The notes below the pieces were generated by a model, which ran no database searches, was not told the DNA's origin, and saw nothing but the letters and a program-made list of their open reading frames with translations. A DNA stretch of 64,000 nucleotides from Cucumibacter marinus DSM 18995 (GTDB lineage: Bacteria; Pseudomonadota; Alphaproteobacteria; Rhizobiales; Devosiaceae), in assembly GCF_000429865.1 (NCBI RefSeq), contig NZ_AUCR01000002.1:404988-468987 (forward strand). Direction: 5' to 3'. The position numbers and the translations under genes are program-made. Every line of letters starts with the position of its first letter. The first letter of the stretch is position 1. Positions 50,190-60,205 of the stretch are shown in pieces.

Positions 50190-50630
50190 ATGTTCATTCG
50201 CCTGAAACTGATGTTGGCGGCCATTCTTGTCGTGGCGTTCGCCGGTGCCGGCAGCGCCCAGGACGCCACAACCACCGACCCGGCCACCGAGGCGCCCTGG
50301 CAGGCCTCGATTACCGGCCAGATCGAAGCGTTCCGCGCGGGAGACGGGGCGGGCGCGCTCTCGTTCGCCGGGGCAGGGTTCCGCGCCGCGTTCGACGATC
50401 CGGCCGTCTTCGTCAATGCGCTGAGCGGCGGCTACAGCCCGATCATCAATTCCCGCACGCATTCCTTCGGCGATTTCCGGATCGTGGGTGAAGGCGTGGC
50501 GCTGCAGGAAGTGAATATCGTCGGCCCCGACCTCAAGAATTTCGAGGCGCTCTACCAGATGCGGCTCGAAGAAGAGGGCTGGCGGGTCTGGGGTGTGCAG
50601 ATGCGCGCCGCGCCCGGCGTGACGATCTAG
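50190..50630 (+). CDS. Exported DUF4864-like protein
   Basis: A 146-residue exported protein: signal peptide MFIRLKLMLAAILVVAFAGAGSAQ, then a compact NTF2-like domain with ITGQIEAFRAGDGAGALSFAGAGFRAAFDDPAVFVNALSGGYSPIINSRTHSFGDF and the ending LYQMRLEEEGWRVWGVQM, the DUF4864 pattern. ATG 50190 follows GAGGAGG. Function unknown. Confidence 0.85.
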   Translation: MFIRLKLMLAAILVVAFAGAGSAQDATTTDPATEAPWQASITGQIEAFRAGDGAGALSFAGAGFRAAFDDPAVFVNALSGGYSPIINSRTHSFGDFRIVGEGVALQEVNIVGPDLKNFEALYQMRLEEEGWRVWGVQMRAAPGVTI

Positions 50631-50666
50631 CCGGGGCGACGATTTACTCCGGGCGCGGGGTCGGGA

Positions 50667-51245
50667 CTATTCCGCGTTGTCGCGACAGGTGAGATGGACG
50701 CTTTCCCCGAACGGGACGCGCTGCTGTTTCACCCGATCGGCGCAGGCGTACTCGATCTCGAACATGACGGGCTGGTTTGACGCGCCAGGTTGCCCGCACA
50801 TCTTTTCGTCTGCCGTGAAGCTGCATTTGTCAGGAAAGATGGGCGGGTCGGCCGAAGCGTCGCCGCCATAGCACTTCCATTCCACAAAGTACTTCGCGTT
50901 GCATTCGCGCGCGGGATCCGAAATCTGGAACAGGCGTGCGGAATTAATGCGGATATCAGGATAACTGCGTCCCGCCAGTGCGGCCTGATGGGCGGCGATT
51001 TCCGCATCCCTGAACGCTTCCGCGGCTTCCTTGTAGTTCGTGGCTGCAGTTTTGTAGTCGATGGCGTTGGCCTTGCGCTTCGCTTCGACCTGGCCGCGCA
51101 AATTCTCCACCATGAGTTCGTTCTGAAGGTCCCTATACTCGTCGGCGAGGGCAGGCGGCAGACCTTCCGGTGCATCTTGCGCGGATGCCGGAAAGCTGTT
51201 GAGCGCTGCTACCAGAGTGATTGCAGGCAGGAGAAGACGCATCAT
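50667..51245 (-). CDS. Secreted hypothetical protein, third gene of lipoprotein operon
   Basis: A 192-residue exported protein: signal peptide MMRLLLPAITLVAALNSFPASAQ, a helical coiled-coil-like region (residues 30-95, DEYRDLQNELMVENLRGQVEAKRKANAIDYKTAATNYKEAAEAFRDAEIAA), then a Cys-containing beta part (six cysteines, including EWKCYGGDA, DKCSF, KMCGQ, YACADR, LTCRD). Its start overlaps the stop of the gene upstream (ATGATGA arrangement). No family recognised. Confidence 0.72.
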   Translation of the reverse strand: MMRLLLPAITLVAALNSFPASAQDAPEGLPPALADEYRDLQNELMVENLRGQVEAKRKANAIDYKTAATNYKEAAEAFRDAEIAAHQAALAGRSYPDIRINSARLFQISDPARECNAKYFVEWKCYGGDASADPPIFPDKCSFTADEKMCGQPGASNQPVMFEIEYACADRVKQQRVPFGESVHLTCRDNAE

Positions 51246-51802
51246 TCCACCTGCTCCAGAAGTTGCTGCTGCTCTTCGGCGCTGAGCGAGAAACCGGGAA
51301 CGTCGATGGTTTTCAGGTCCTCGGTGATCTTGCGCTGAACCTGCAGAGAGAAATCCATGTCTCCGCGTGGGCTGAGAGTGGGCAGGACAACGACATCAAG
51401 GTCGACCGTTTGCAGGGTTACTCCTGTGCCGCCGCCACCGCCAAAGTCGCCGGCACAACCGCGCGGCTCCGGCTCGTCGCCCGCGCACCAACACACTTCG
51501 GCGCCTCGCGAAAACAAATCGCAGGATGCAGAGTCGACCGCGTTGATCGCCGTGTACGACAGGCCCGCGACCTCACCCTTGCGGTTGGCAAAATACTGGA
51601 CAAGCAGATCAGCCTCTCCGCCATTCTCAAGCACCGGCAGGTTGGGAATGCGGGACAGGAATCGCGTGTATTGCTCGCCGGTTCCTGCTGCGGGAAGTTC
51701 GACCGCGGGAGCATCCGCATCTGCATTATCCTGCGCCAGAATCACGATCGGGTTGAAAGTGCCGACGACCAACAGCGCTACCAACAGGTGTTTCATGAGC
51801 AT
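51242..51802 (-). CDS. Secreted hypothetical protein, second gene of lipoprotein operon
   Basis: A 186-residue exported protein: signal peptide MLMKHLLVALLVVGTFNPIVILAQ, an NLPVLENGGEADLLVQYFANRKGEVAGLSYTAINAVDSASCDLF segment, a Cys/Gly patch (CWCAGDEPEPRGCAGDFGGGGG), and a C-terminal beta part ending in the acidic helix SAEEQQQLLEQVE. It overlaps both neighbours by a few bases, a tight operon. Start ATG 51802; ATG 51796 overlaps the upstream stop as ATGA. No family recognised. Confidence 0.72.
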   Translation of the reverse strand: MLMKHLLVALLVVGTFNPIVILAQDNADADAPAVELPAAGTGEQYTRFLSRIPNLPVLENGGEADLLVQYFANRKGEVAGLSYTAINAVDSASCDLFSRGAEVCWCAGDEPEPRGCAGDFGGGGGTGVTLQTVDLDVVVLPTLSPRGDMDFSLQVQRKITEDLKTIDVPGFSLSAEEQQQLLEQVE

Positions 51803-52911
51803 CTCGGATAACCTTTCTGAGTGGCGTTCTTGCCGATATCGACCGGGAAGCTGAACCCTTCATAGCCAATGGCCACCGGGCGGTCGTAGGTCTTGGAGAA
51901 GGTGATGCCGAGGGCGTTCCAGGACTGAAAATTGAGGCTGGTGCCCTGGGTATCGCCCGTCGAAAAACTATCGATCTTGGTCTGAAGGTCTGTCAGTTCG
52001 TCATCGGTCGAGCCCGCCACCTTGGCCTCCCCCGTCGCCTGATTGACGTTGACGGTAATTCGCGACGGTACCGGCGCGGCAGGGGCGGTCTGGCCTTCTT
52101 CTGCCCGCCGCAGGCCGGCGGCGATGATGGCAGCGTTGTAGTAGGTGAAGTTGATTTGCCGAGTCAGGTACACACGCGTGACGACGACTGCAGCGGTGCA
52201 TCGGGTTTTTGATATGTCGCGCCCCGCAAGTTCCTCGATGCGTTCGCGGTCTTTCAACGAAGTATATATGGGATTGGTTGGTCCCAACTGCTTGGGAATG
52301 ATCGTCCCGGTGAGGAGGCGATTTCGGATATCGACCTGGTCCAGCTTAACCGGTTCGACCCAGTAGGTGCGGACATCGTTGAAATCCAGCCGAACCAGGG
52401 TTCTGTCACCGCCGCCGATCCCGAGCGACTGGAGGGCTTGCGAAATTCCAAGTCCTGCTGTGAACCCGGCATCTGCGGTAATACTCGGAAACGCCGAGAT
52501 CGGCAGCGTTTCGATGTTCACCGCCTTTCGCCGCGTCAGCTTCCGACCGAACAAATCGGGAGTGTTGGCGGCTGCGTCCCCGTCTTCTCTCTTGCTGGTG
52601 GTTCCGGAACGAAAAACGATGCGCGATCCCATGAAGTCGTCGGCGGCGTCCGCGACCTCAGGAAAATCAGCGACCCAGACGCGGGCGGAGTCGTTGATGT
52701 CGACCTGCCTGCTGCCCGGTTTCATCCCGAATGAAGCAACGAACACGTCACCGATCTGGAATTCCTCGCGGGGCGGGTAGACCGGTACGATGCCGAGTTT
52801 GCGAACCGTCTGTGTATAGCTTTGCTGGATATCAGCGGTCTCCAGCGTCGTGCAGGCGGCGACGACGAGGCAAAAACCGAACGACAATAACAGCTTGAGC
52901 GCAGTCCCCAT
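51793..52911 (-). CDS. Predicted lipoprotein, first gene of three-gene operon
   Basis: A 372-residue lipoprotein: MGTALKLLLSFGFCLVVAAC with lipobox VAAC (Cys20). The mature part begins TTLETADIQQSYTQTVRKLGIVPVYPPREEFQIGDVFVASF. The next part is beta-rich (GTIIPKQL, RCTAAVVVTRVYLTRQINFTYYN), and an Ala/Pro link precedes the last 80 residues (RITVNVNQATGEAKVAGSTDDEL). The end, RPVAIGYEGFSFPVDIG, is reminiscent of outer-membrane-facing proteins. No named family. It leads two overlapping secreted-protein genes, so the three probably form one envelope complex. Confidence 0.75.
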   Translation of the reverse strand: MGTALKLLLSFGFCLVVAACTTLETADIQQSYTQTVRKLGIVPVYPPREEFQIGDVFVASFGMKPGSRQVDINDSARVWVADFPEVADAADDFMGSRIVFRSGTTSKREDGDAAANTPDLFGRKLTRRKAVNIETLPISAFPSITADAGFTAGLGISQALQSLGIGGGDRTLVRLDFNDVRTYWVEPVKLDQVDIRNRLLTGTIIPKQLGPTNPIYTSLKDRERIEELAGRDISKTRCTAAVVVTRVYLTRQINFTYYNAAIIAAGLRRAEEGQTAPAAPVPSRITVNVNQATGEAKVAGSTDDELTDLQTKIDSFSTGDTQGTSLNFQSWNALGITFSKTYDRPVAIGYEGFSFPVDIGKNATQKGYPRCS

Positions 52912-54515
<1,604 letters not shown>

Positions 54516-54538
54516 CTGCCGGTTTCATTACGGAATTC

Positions 54539-54566
54539 AAGGGCGCCTGTGGGCGCCCTTTTTTGT
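54539..54566 (+). terminator. Intrinsic terminator of the aminotransferase gene
   Basis: AAGGGCGCC tgt GGGCGCCCTT followed by TTTTG, 24 bases after the stop codon. It faces the terminator of small RNA A 50 bases away. Confidence 0.92.
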
Positions 54567-54618
54567 GCCGTTCGGGCTTTGCTGAAGGCGGGCACCAACT
54601 TCGCTCAGGCGATCGCGC

Positions 54619-54754
54619 AAAAAAAAGGCCCCGCGGAAGCGGAGCCTTGAGAAGGGGAAACCCCTTTTAGTTCGATCGGCACGCGAGGGAGGAGGGAACG
54701 AGCACCGATCTGACTGCTTGACAACGAGGGAGGAGGGAACGTGTCAAGCAATGT
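54619..54754 (-). ncRNA. Small RNA A: AbcR-like, two anti-Shine-Dalgarno hairpins
   Basis: A predicted minus-strand RNA of about 136 bases. From 5' to 3': hairpin 1 (GCUUGACA stem, 54716-54749) with CCCUCCUCCC in the loop (complement of 54728-54737); hairpin 2 (GAUCGGUGC stem, 54674-54710) with a second CCCUCCUCCC loop (54687-54696); a short AAGGGG/CCCCUU hairpin (54652-54666); and an intrinsic terminator (GGCUCCGC / GCGGGGCC, then eight U, 54619-54646). The loops can pair with ribosome binding sites. The layout and the LysR/trxB neighbours resemble the AbcR (alpha-r15) riboregulators; the alpha-r14 family also has such loops. Family assignment is inference. Confidence 0.8.
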
Positions 54755-54760
54755 GAGTTC

Positions 54761-54826
54761 TATATGCGCCTTGACCGTCTGGTCAGCAAGATGACCTTGG
54801 TCATAGCGGCCATGCTGTTTTTGCAT
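54761..54826 (-). promoter_or_regulatory. Promoter of small RNA A with LysR-type box
   Basis: On the minus strand: -35 TTGCTG (54784-54789), 17 bases, -10 CATATA (54761-54766), start near 54754. The dyad ATGC-N7-GCAT (54812-54826, extended to GCCATGC/GCATGGC) begins 51 bases from the -10 box and is centred near -65. The same geometry precedes small RNAs B and C. Confidence 0.78.
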
Positions 54827-54882
54827 GGCTAAGGTCCGCATCTCTTTCGGACGCGGACCCCGGTCCGCCGCAACTCCCACCC

Positions 54883-55025
54883 AAAAGAAGAAGGCTCCGT
54901 CGCAATGACGGAGCCTGTCGCAAAGGGAAAACCCTTCAAGTGGTGGACCGTGCCCGAGGGAGGAGGGACAGACATCGGTCCGATCGCGCGGCGGCGAGGG
55001 AGGAGGGAACACCGCCGTGCGTCAT
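54883..55025 (-). ncRNA. Small RNA B: AbcR-like, two anti-Shine-Dalgarno hairpins
   Basis: A predicted minus-strand RNA of about 143 bases with the same order of parts as RNA A: hairpin 1 (CGGCGG/CCGCCG, 54989-55017, loop CCCUCCUCCC at 54998-55007), hairpin 2 (GGACCG/CGGUCC, 54945-54981, loop CCCUCCUCCC at 54958-54967), a short AAGGG/CCCUU hairpin (54923-54936), and the terminator GGCUCCGUC auugc GACGGAGCC followed by UUCUUCUUUU (54883-54915). The stems differ from RNA A while the loops are identical, so selection keeps the loops. Confidence 0.8.
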
Positions 55026-55031
55026 GGGTGC

Positions 55032-55097
55032 TATATGGCTGTAACCCGGGTGATCCGCAACCGGTTCCCGCACATGTCAGCCATGCATCCCGCGCAT
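55032..55097 (-). promoter_or_regulatory. Promoter of small RNA B with LysR-type box
   Basis: Minus strand: -35 TTGCGG (55055-55060), 17 bases, -10 CATATA (55032-55037), start near 55025. ATGC-N7-GCAT at 55083-55097 again begins 51 bases from the -10 box, centre about -65. Confidence 0.78.
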
Positions 55098-55131
55098 TAC
55101 TCAGGAGCCTCAAAAACGCAGGGCTCCAGAC

Positions 55132-55241
55132 AAAGAAAAAGGCTCCGCTACAGGGTCAAGCGGAGCCTAGGAAGAAGAGGTATCCCTCTTCGGGATGAGG
55201 CGCTGTCCAGGGAGGAGGAAAAAACAGCAACCGCATCGCTG
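55132..55241 (-). ncRNA. Small RNA C: shorter AbcR-like RNA with one anti-Shine-Dalgarno hairpin
   Basis: A predicted minus-strand RNA of about 110 bases: one hairpin (GCUGU/ACAGC, 55202-55228) with CCUCCUCCC in the loop (55210-55218), a short AAGAGG/CCUCUU hairpin (55175-55190), and the terminator GGCUCCGCU ... AGCGGAGCC (55141-55167) followed by UUUUUCUUU. It lacks the second anti-Shine-Dalgarno hairpin of RNAs A and B. It is the copy nearest the LysR gene. Confidence 0.75.
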
Positions 55242-55247
55242 GGTGGG

Positions 55248-55313
55248 TATATGGGGGAGATGGCCGCGGAGCGCTAGGGGGTGGTGCGCATAGCAGGCAT
55301 GCAGATGATGCAT
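55248..55313 (-). promoter_or_regulatory. Promoter of small RNA C with LysR-type box
   Basis: Minus strand: -10 CATATA (55248-55253); the -35 position (55271-55276) reads TAGCGC, a poor match, so activation may be required. The dyad ATGCA-N5-TGCAT (55299-55313) begins 51 bases from the -10 box, centre about -65, and fits the LysR T-N11-A rule. Confidence 0.75.
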
Positions 55314-55426
55314 ATGTTAAGTAAATTGCGACGCAGCTGTTCTTTGCCGGATTTCGATAATGACATCAGGAGTTTAGAAGGTTGGGATTTTTGAAAGTCG
55401 TGCGTGTGCCGGTGGGCAGTGGACGC

Positions 55427-56320
55427 CTAGTATGCCCATTCCCGGGCCTTGGCGACCAGGAAGTCCCGGAAAACGCCGACTCGTTTCGAGTTCTTGAGCG
55501 CGGGGGGATAGACGAAATAGGTCTCGAACAGCGGCAGCTCGACCTGGGAGAGAATCCGGGTCAGTTCAGGCTGGTTCTCGGTGATGTAGTCCGGGAGCAT
55601 GGCAATGCCTATGCCCTGCTTGGCGGCCTGCATCATGGAATAGATCGCATTGACACGCAGGGTCGGCTGGCGGGGCGTGCTGTCGAGCCGGCCGACGCGC
55701 TCGAGATAGTTCACATCGCCGAGGAAGGACGGTGTCGGATCGCCGAAGGTGACGATGGAATGCTGGTCGAGTTCCTCGACGGTCTTGGGCTCACCGCGGT
55801 TCTTGAGATATTCGGCCGACGCATAGATGTGGAAGTGCACATCGAACAGCTTGCGCTGAATCATCTCGGACTGGTTGGGCCGATGCAGGCGGATGGCGAC
55901 ATCGGCCTCGCGCATGGCCAGGTCGAGCTCGGCGTCGGAGAGTTTGATGTCGAGCTGGATAGTGGGGAACATCTGCACGAATTCATGGATCCGGGCGGTC
56001 AGCCAGGTCGAGCCGATGCCGACCGTCGTGGTGACGCGCAGGGGTCCCGAGGGCATGTCGCGGCTCTCGGACATCTGCGCTTCGACGGATTGCAGTTCCC
56101 ACGCCATGCGATGGGCGGTGCGGAAGAGCTGCTCTCCAACCTCGGTGAGCACGAGCCCGCGCGCGTGGCGGATGAAGAGCTTGAACCCCAGATCCTCTTC
56201 GAGCGCGGAGACCTGCCGGGAAACGGCGGACTGGCTCATATTCAGCCGCTCGGCGGCATGGGTGAAACTGCCGGCCTCTGCTGCGATATGAAATATGCGC
56301 AGCTTGTCCCAATCGAGCAT
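55427..56320 (-). CDS. LysR family regulator, LsrB/VtlR-like
   Basis: A 297-residue LysR regulator: winged helix (LDWDKLRIFHIAAEAGSFTHAAERLNMSQSAVSRQVSALEEDLGFKLFIRHARGLVLTEVG, residues 2-62) and effector domain (about 93-290). The WDKLRIFHxxAEAGSFTHAA start and the position directly downstream of trxB match LsrB of Sinorhizobium and VtlR of Brucella/Agrobacterium, regulators of AbcR small RNAs, envelope and redox genes. Three small RNAs with LysR-type boxes lie just downstream. I infer that this protein controls them. ATG 56320. Confidence 0.87.
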   Translation of the reverse strand: MLDWDKLRIFHIAAEAGSFTHAAERLNMSQSAVSRQVSALEEDLGFKLFIRHARGLVLTEVGEQLFRTAHRMAWELQSVEAQMSESRDMPSGPLRVTTTVGIGSTWLTARIHEFVQMFPTIQLDIKLSDAELDLAMREADVAIRLHRPNQSEMIQRKLFDVHFHIYASAEYLKNRGEPKTVEELDQHSIVTFGDPTPSFLGDVNYLERVGRLDSTPRQPTLRVNAIYSMMQAAKQGIGIAMLPDYITENQPELTRILSQVELPLFETYFVYPPALKNSKRVGVFRDFLVAKAREWAY

Positions 56321-56413
56321 TGACGGGTCCCCCTCCTCAAAAGCCGATGCCGCGGTCGCAAGGACCGCGGTCAGCCTAGCCTCTTTGTCGGTGCGGGCAA
56401 GCCGCTCCGTTAT

Positions 56414-57550
<1,137 letters not shown>

Positions 57551-58024
57551 TCAGACGTAATTGATCTCGAGGATCTCGTAGCCGCGCGCACCGCCAGGGG
57601 CGGTGACTTCAATGGAATCACCGACTTCCTTGCCGATCATCGCACGGGCGATGGGCGAAGAGATCGAGATTCGGCCAGCGCTGGCGTCCGCCTCAGGGTC
57701 GCCGACGATCGTGTAGGTCTTTTCCTGATCGGTGTCTTCGTCGACGATTCTGACGGTCGCGCCGAATTTCACCGTATCGCCGGACAGCTTGGTGACATCG
57801 ATGATGTCGGCCAGCGCCAGCAGGGTTTCGAGCTCCTTGATGCGGCCCTCATTGTGGCTCTGCATCTCCTTGGCGGCATGGTACTCCGCGTTTTCGCTGA
57901 GATCGCCATGGGCACGCGCTTCCGAGATCGCCTCGATGATGCGCGGGCGCTCAATCGCGACGCGGCGTTCCAGTTCTTCGGTCAGTTGCACGTGACCGTT
58001 TTTCGTCATGGGGACCTTTTCCAT
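57551..58024 (-). CDS. greA: Transcription elongation factor GreA
   Basis: A 157-residue GreA. The N-terminal coiled coil carries the catalytic acidic tip [22 protein letters not shown], which enters the RNA polymerase secondary channel and stimulates cleavage of backtracked RNA; the C-terminal FKBP-like domain ends in [35 protein letters not shown]. Normal length. Starts at ATG 58024 or ATG 58009 (MTKNGH). A terminator-like hairpin in its leader suggests attenuation. Confidence 0.96.
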   Translation of the reverse strand: MEKVPMTKNGHVQLTEELERRVAIERPRIIEAISEARAHGDLSENAEYHAAKEMQSHNEGRIKELETLLALADIIDVTKLSGDTVKFGATVRIVDEDTDQEKTYTIVGDPEADASAGRISISSPIARAMIGKEVGDSIEVTAPGGARGYEILEINYV

Positions 58025-58090
58025 TTTCCGTCCCTTCCTTGTAGTTCAACAACAACATCCAACCGCCGCGGCCGGTTGGCGCGGCGATAC

Positions 58091-58130
58091 AAAAAAGCCG
58101 ACCTTCGCGCTTCGCGCCTCAGGCCGACAC
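58091..58130 (-). terminator. Terminator in the greA leader (possible attenuator)
   Basis: A minus-strand hairpin (outer GUCGGCCU / AGGUCGGC with two wobble pairs, inner GCGC/GCGC, loop GAA) followed by six T, 67 bases upstream of the greA start. No other minus-strand gene lies upstream, so it must sit within the greA leader. Escherichia coli greA has a comparable leader terminator that yields the GraL small RNAs. A candidate promoter is TTGAAA-N17-ACTTAT (58217-58245). Confidence 0.7.
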
Positions 58131-58372
58131 AGCAAAACTCATCACCGATCTTAGCAAAAATCCCAGCAGGTTTAAGCGAAAAGTTCGAAACGCCCGGTCA
58201 GCGGGGATCAAGAGGGATAAGTAGGTGTCGCAATCAGCGTTTCAAGGGGCACGCAGAGGGAGCGATCACGGATTGGTGTTGGCCCCGAGGCGATCCAAAT
58301 CGAATGCGAAGTGGTTGAATGCATAATGACGATCACGACGGCGACAATGCCGATCAAGACCGGGAGGCCGAG

Positions 58373-59554
58373 ATGAGCGTAACCGATGATGCCAGGATGA
58401 AGACCGCACGCCGAACGCCGTTGATGCGCGCCTTGGGCGTGGTGGCGCTTGTCACCTTCATGAGTGCGCCGGTGGCGGCGACGGGACAATCCCGATTTGA
58501 GTCGAGCGCGGGGCCGCTGAAGGCAGAAACGCTTGTCGACGGCCTGAGCTATCCGTGGTCGGTGGCGTTTCTGCCCGCGGGTGGATACCTGGTGACCGAA
58601 CGGCCCGGGGCGCTGAGGATCGTGCGCAACGGTAAGATTTCCGAGCCGGTTGCCGGTGTGCCCGATGTCTGGGCCAATGGGCAGGGCGGCTTGCTCGATG
58701 TCGTGCTTGCCCCGGATTTCGAGAATTCCCGCCGTCTTTATCTCAGCTACTCCAAACCCGGCGACGGCGGCGCCGGCACGGCCGTGATGGCGGCAACGCT
58801 GATCGAGGATGCCGAAGGTGCGCGGCTCACTGGGCAGCAGGATATCTTCGAGATGAACCGGTTCACCTCGCGCGGACAGCATTTCGGTTCGCGCATCGTG
58901 GTGGCGGACGATGGCAATCTGTTCGTCACGCTGGGCGAGCGAGGGCAGGGCGAACGGGCCCAGGATATCGAGGATCTGGCGGGTGCCGTGGTGCGCATCG
59001 CGCCGGACGGTTCGATCCCGCAAGACAATCCCTTTGTCGGTGAAGCCGGTCACGACGCGCTGTGGTCCATTGGCCATCGCAATCCGCAGGGTGCGGCCAA
59101 GCGGCCTTCGGATGGTTCGCTCTGGACGGTCGAGCACGGCGCACAGGGCGGCGATGAGATCAACAAGCCGCATCCGGGCGCCAATTATGGTTGGCCGGTT
59201 ATCGCCTATGGCGAAAACTATGGCGGCGGGCAGATCGGGGAAGGCAATGCGAAACCCGGCATGGAACAGCCGGTCTATTACTGGGACCCCTCGATCGCTC
59301 CTTCAGGGCTGGCGTTTTACGATGGCGAGATGTTCCCCGAATGGCAGGGTGATCTGCTGGTCGGGGCGCTCAAGTTCCAGCTCTTGTCACGGCTCGACAT
59401 GCAGGGCGACGAAGTCGCGGGCGAGGAGCAGCTTTTCAAGGGCGCATTCGGGCGCATCCGCGATGTGCGGGTGGGGCCGGACGGCGCGATCTACCTGCTT
59501 ACCGACAAGGCAGATGGCGAGCTGATCCGGATTTCCAGAGCAAATGATGCGTAG
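58373..59554 (+). CDS. PQQ-dependent sugar dehydrogenase-type (Asd/YliI family) protein
   Basis: A 393-residue exported beta-propeller of the aldose sugar dehydrogenase family. The hydrophobic export signal ends PVAATGQ. Propeller motifs include LVDGLSYPWSVAFLPAGGYLVTERPG, GQGGLLDVVLAPDFE, RGQHFGSRIVVADDGNLFVTLGERG, and DALWSIGHRNPQGAAKRPSDGSLWTVEHGAQGGDEINKPHPGANYGWP, where the His and Asp residues that hold PQQ and calcium lie. It should oxidise aldoses in the periplasm if PQQ is available. ATG 58373 follows GGGAGG. Confidence 0.88.
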   Translation: MSVTDDARMKTARRTPLMRALGVVALVTFMSAPVAATGQSRFESSAGPLKAETLVDGLSYPWSVAFLPAGGYLVTERPGALRIVRNGKISEPVAGVPDVWANGQGGLLDVVLAPDFENSRRLYLSYSKPGDGGAGTAVMAATLIEDAEGARLTGQQDIFEMNRFTSRGQHFGSRIVVADDGNLFVTLGERGQGERAQDIEDLAGAVVRIAPDGSIPQDNPFVGEAGHDALWSIGHRNPQGAAKRPSDGSLWTVEHGAQGGDEINKPHPGANYGWPVIAYGENYGGGQIGEGNAKPGMEQPVYYWDPSIAPSGLAFYDGEMFPEWQGDLLVGALKFQLLSRLDMQGDEVAGEEQLFKGAFGRIRDVRVGPDGAIYLLTDKADGELIRISRANDA

Positions 59555-59585
59555 GGGTTAGCGCCCGGACATCGGACGCACAAAG

Positions 59586-59614
59586 CAAAACGGCGCCCCG
59601 AAAAGGGGGCGCCG
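59586..59614 (-). terminator. Intrinsic terminator of the cold-shock gene
   Basis: CGGCGCCCC / GGGGCGCCG stem with a CTTTT-type loop followed on the minus strand by TTTTGCTTT, 29 bases after the stop at 59643. Confidence 0.82.
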
Positions 59615-59642
59615 GAAATCAATCCGCCGATATCATCCCGGT

Positions 59643-59855
59643 TCAGTCTGCGGGCGTCAGATTGTCGGCAGCGGATTTGCCGGTGCGACGGTCGGTCACG
59701 ATTTCGTAGTTGATTTTTTGGCCTTCATCGAGCTTCTGCAAGCCCGAGCGCTGGACGGCGGAGATGTGCACGAACACGTCGCTGCCGCCTTCATCCGGCT
59801 GGATGAAGCCATAGCCTTTTTGGCCGTTAAACCACTTAACGGTGCCGGTAGCCAT
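59643..59855 (-). CDS. Cold-shock domain protein (CspA family)
   Basis: A 70-residue single cold-shock domain: [39 protein letters not shown] with RNP1 KGYGFI and RNP2 DVFVHI, and the C-terminal [14 protein letters not shown]. It binds single-stranded RNA and DNA as an RNA chaperone. ATG 59855 follows AAGGA. The 270-base region upstream probably includes a long structured leader, as in many csp genes. Confidence 0.95.
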   Translation of the reverse strand: MATGTVKWFNGQKGYGFIQPDEGGSDVFVHISAVQRSGLQKLDEGQKINYEIVTDRRTGKSAADNLTPAD

Positions 59856-60121
59856 ATCAGGGTATCCTTCGAAGTTACCTAGTGTTCCGGGCCTGCCGGC
59901 GAACCGGCAAAGCAAGTTTCACATCGAAAATTGGGGGAGAACGTCAGCAGTCGCGAAACAGCAGGTCGCGGGGCCAGGTCGATCGGCCCTCAATATCGAT
60001 GGCGAAAGGATAGGACAATTTGCCGCAACGCGCAATTGATTAGTAGATGAAGCCCCTTGCCCACAGGGGGATGCGGGTATTTCGCGGGTGATCGCCCTGG
60101 TCCCAAACGGCAGTCGGTGGG
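59856..60121 (-). other. Upstream region of the cold-shock gene
   Basis: Non-coding. On the minus strand it includes a GCCGG ttc GCCGGC hairpin (about 59893-59907) close to the start codon. It could hold a temperature-responsive leader; no gene seen. Confidence 0.45.
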
Positions 60122-60163
60122 CACAAAAAAACCGCCCCGGCGCGTATTGGCGGCGGAGCGGTA
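60122..60163 (-). terminator. Intrinsic terminator of carB
   Basis: ACCGCtCCGCCGCC ... GGCGCGcCGGGGCGGT-type stem with an AATAC-containing loop, then seven T on the minus strand, 43 bases after the carB stop. Confidence 0.8.
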
Positions 60164-60205
60164 ATCGTTCCTGAAGACCGTTTCCGGCCCTGAAGCCTGT
60201 TCGGG

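Noticed and set aside
54684-55218. Repeated GGGAGGAGGG units as a CRISPR array or as ribosome sites of tiny genes
   Set aside because: Unit spacing is irregular, no spacers of constant length exist, no ATG follows at proper distance, and the minus-strand reading gives complete small RNAs with terminators.
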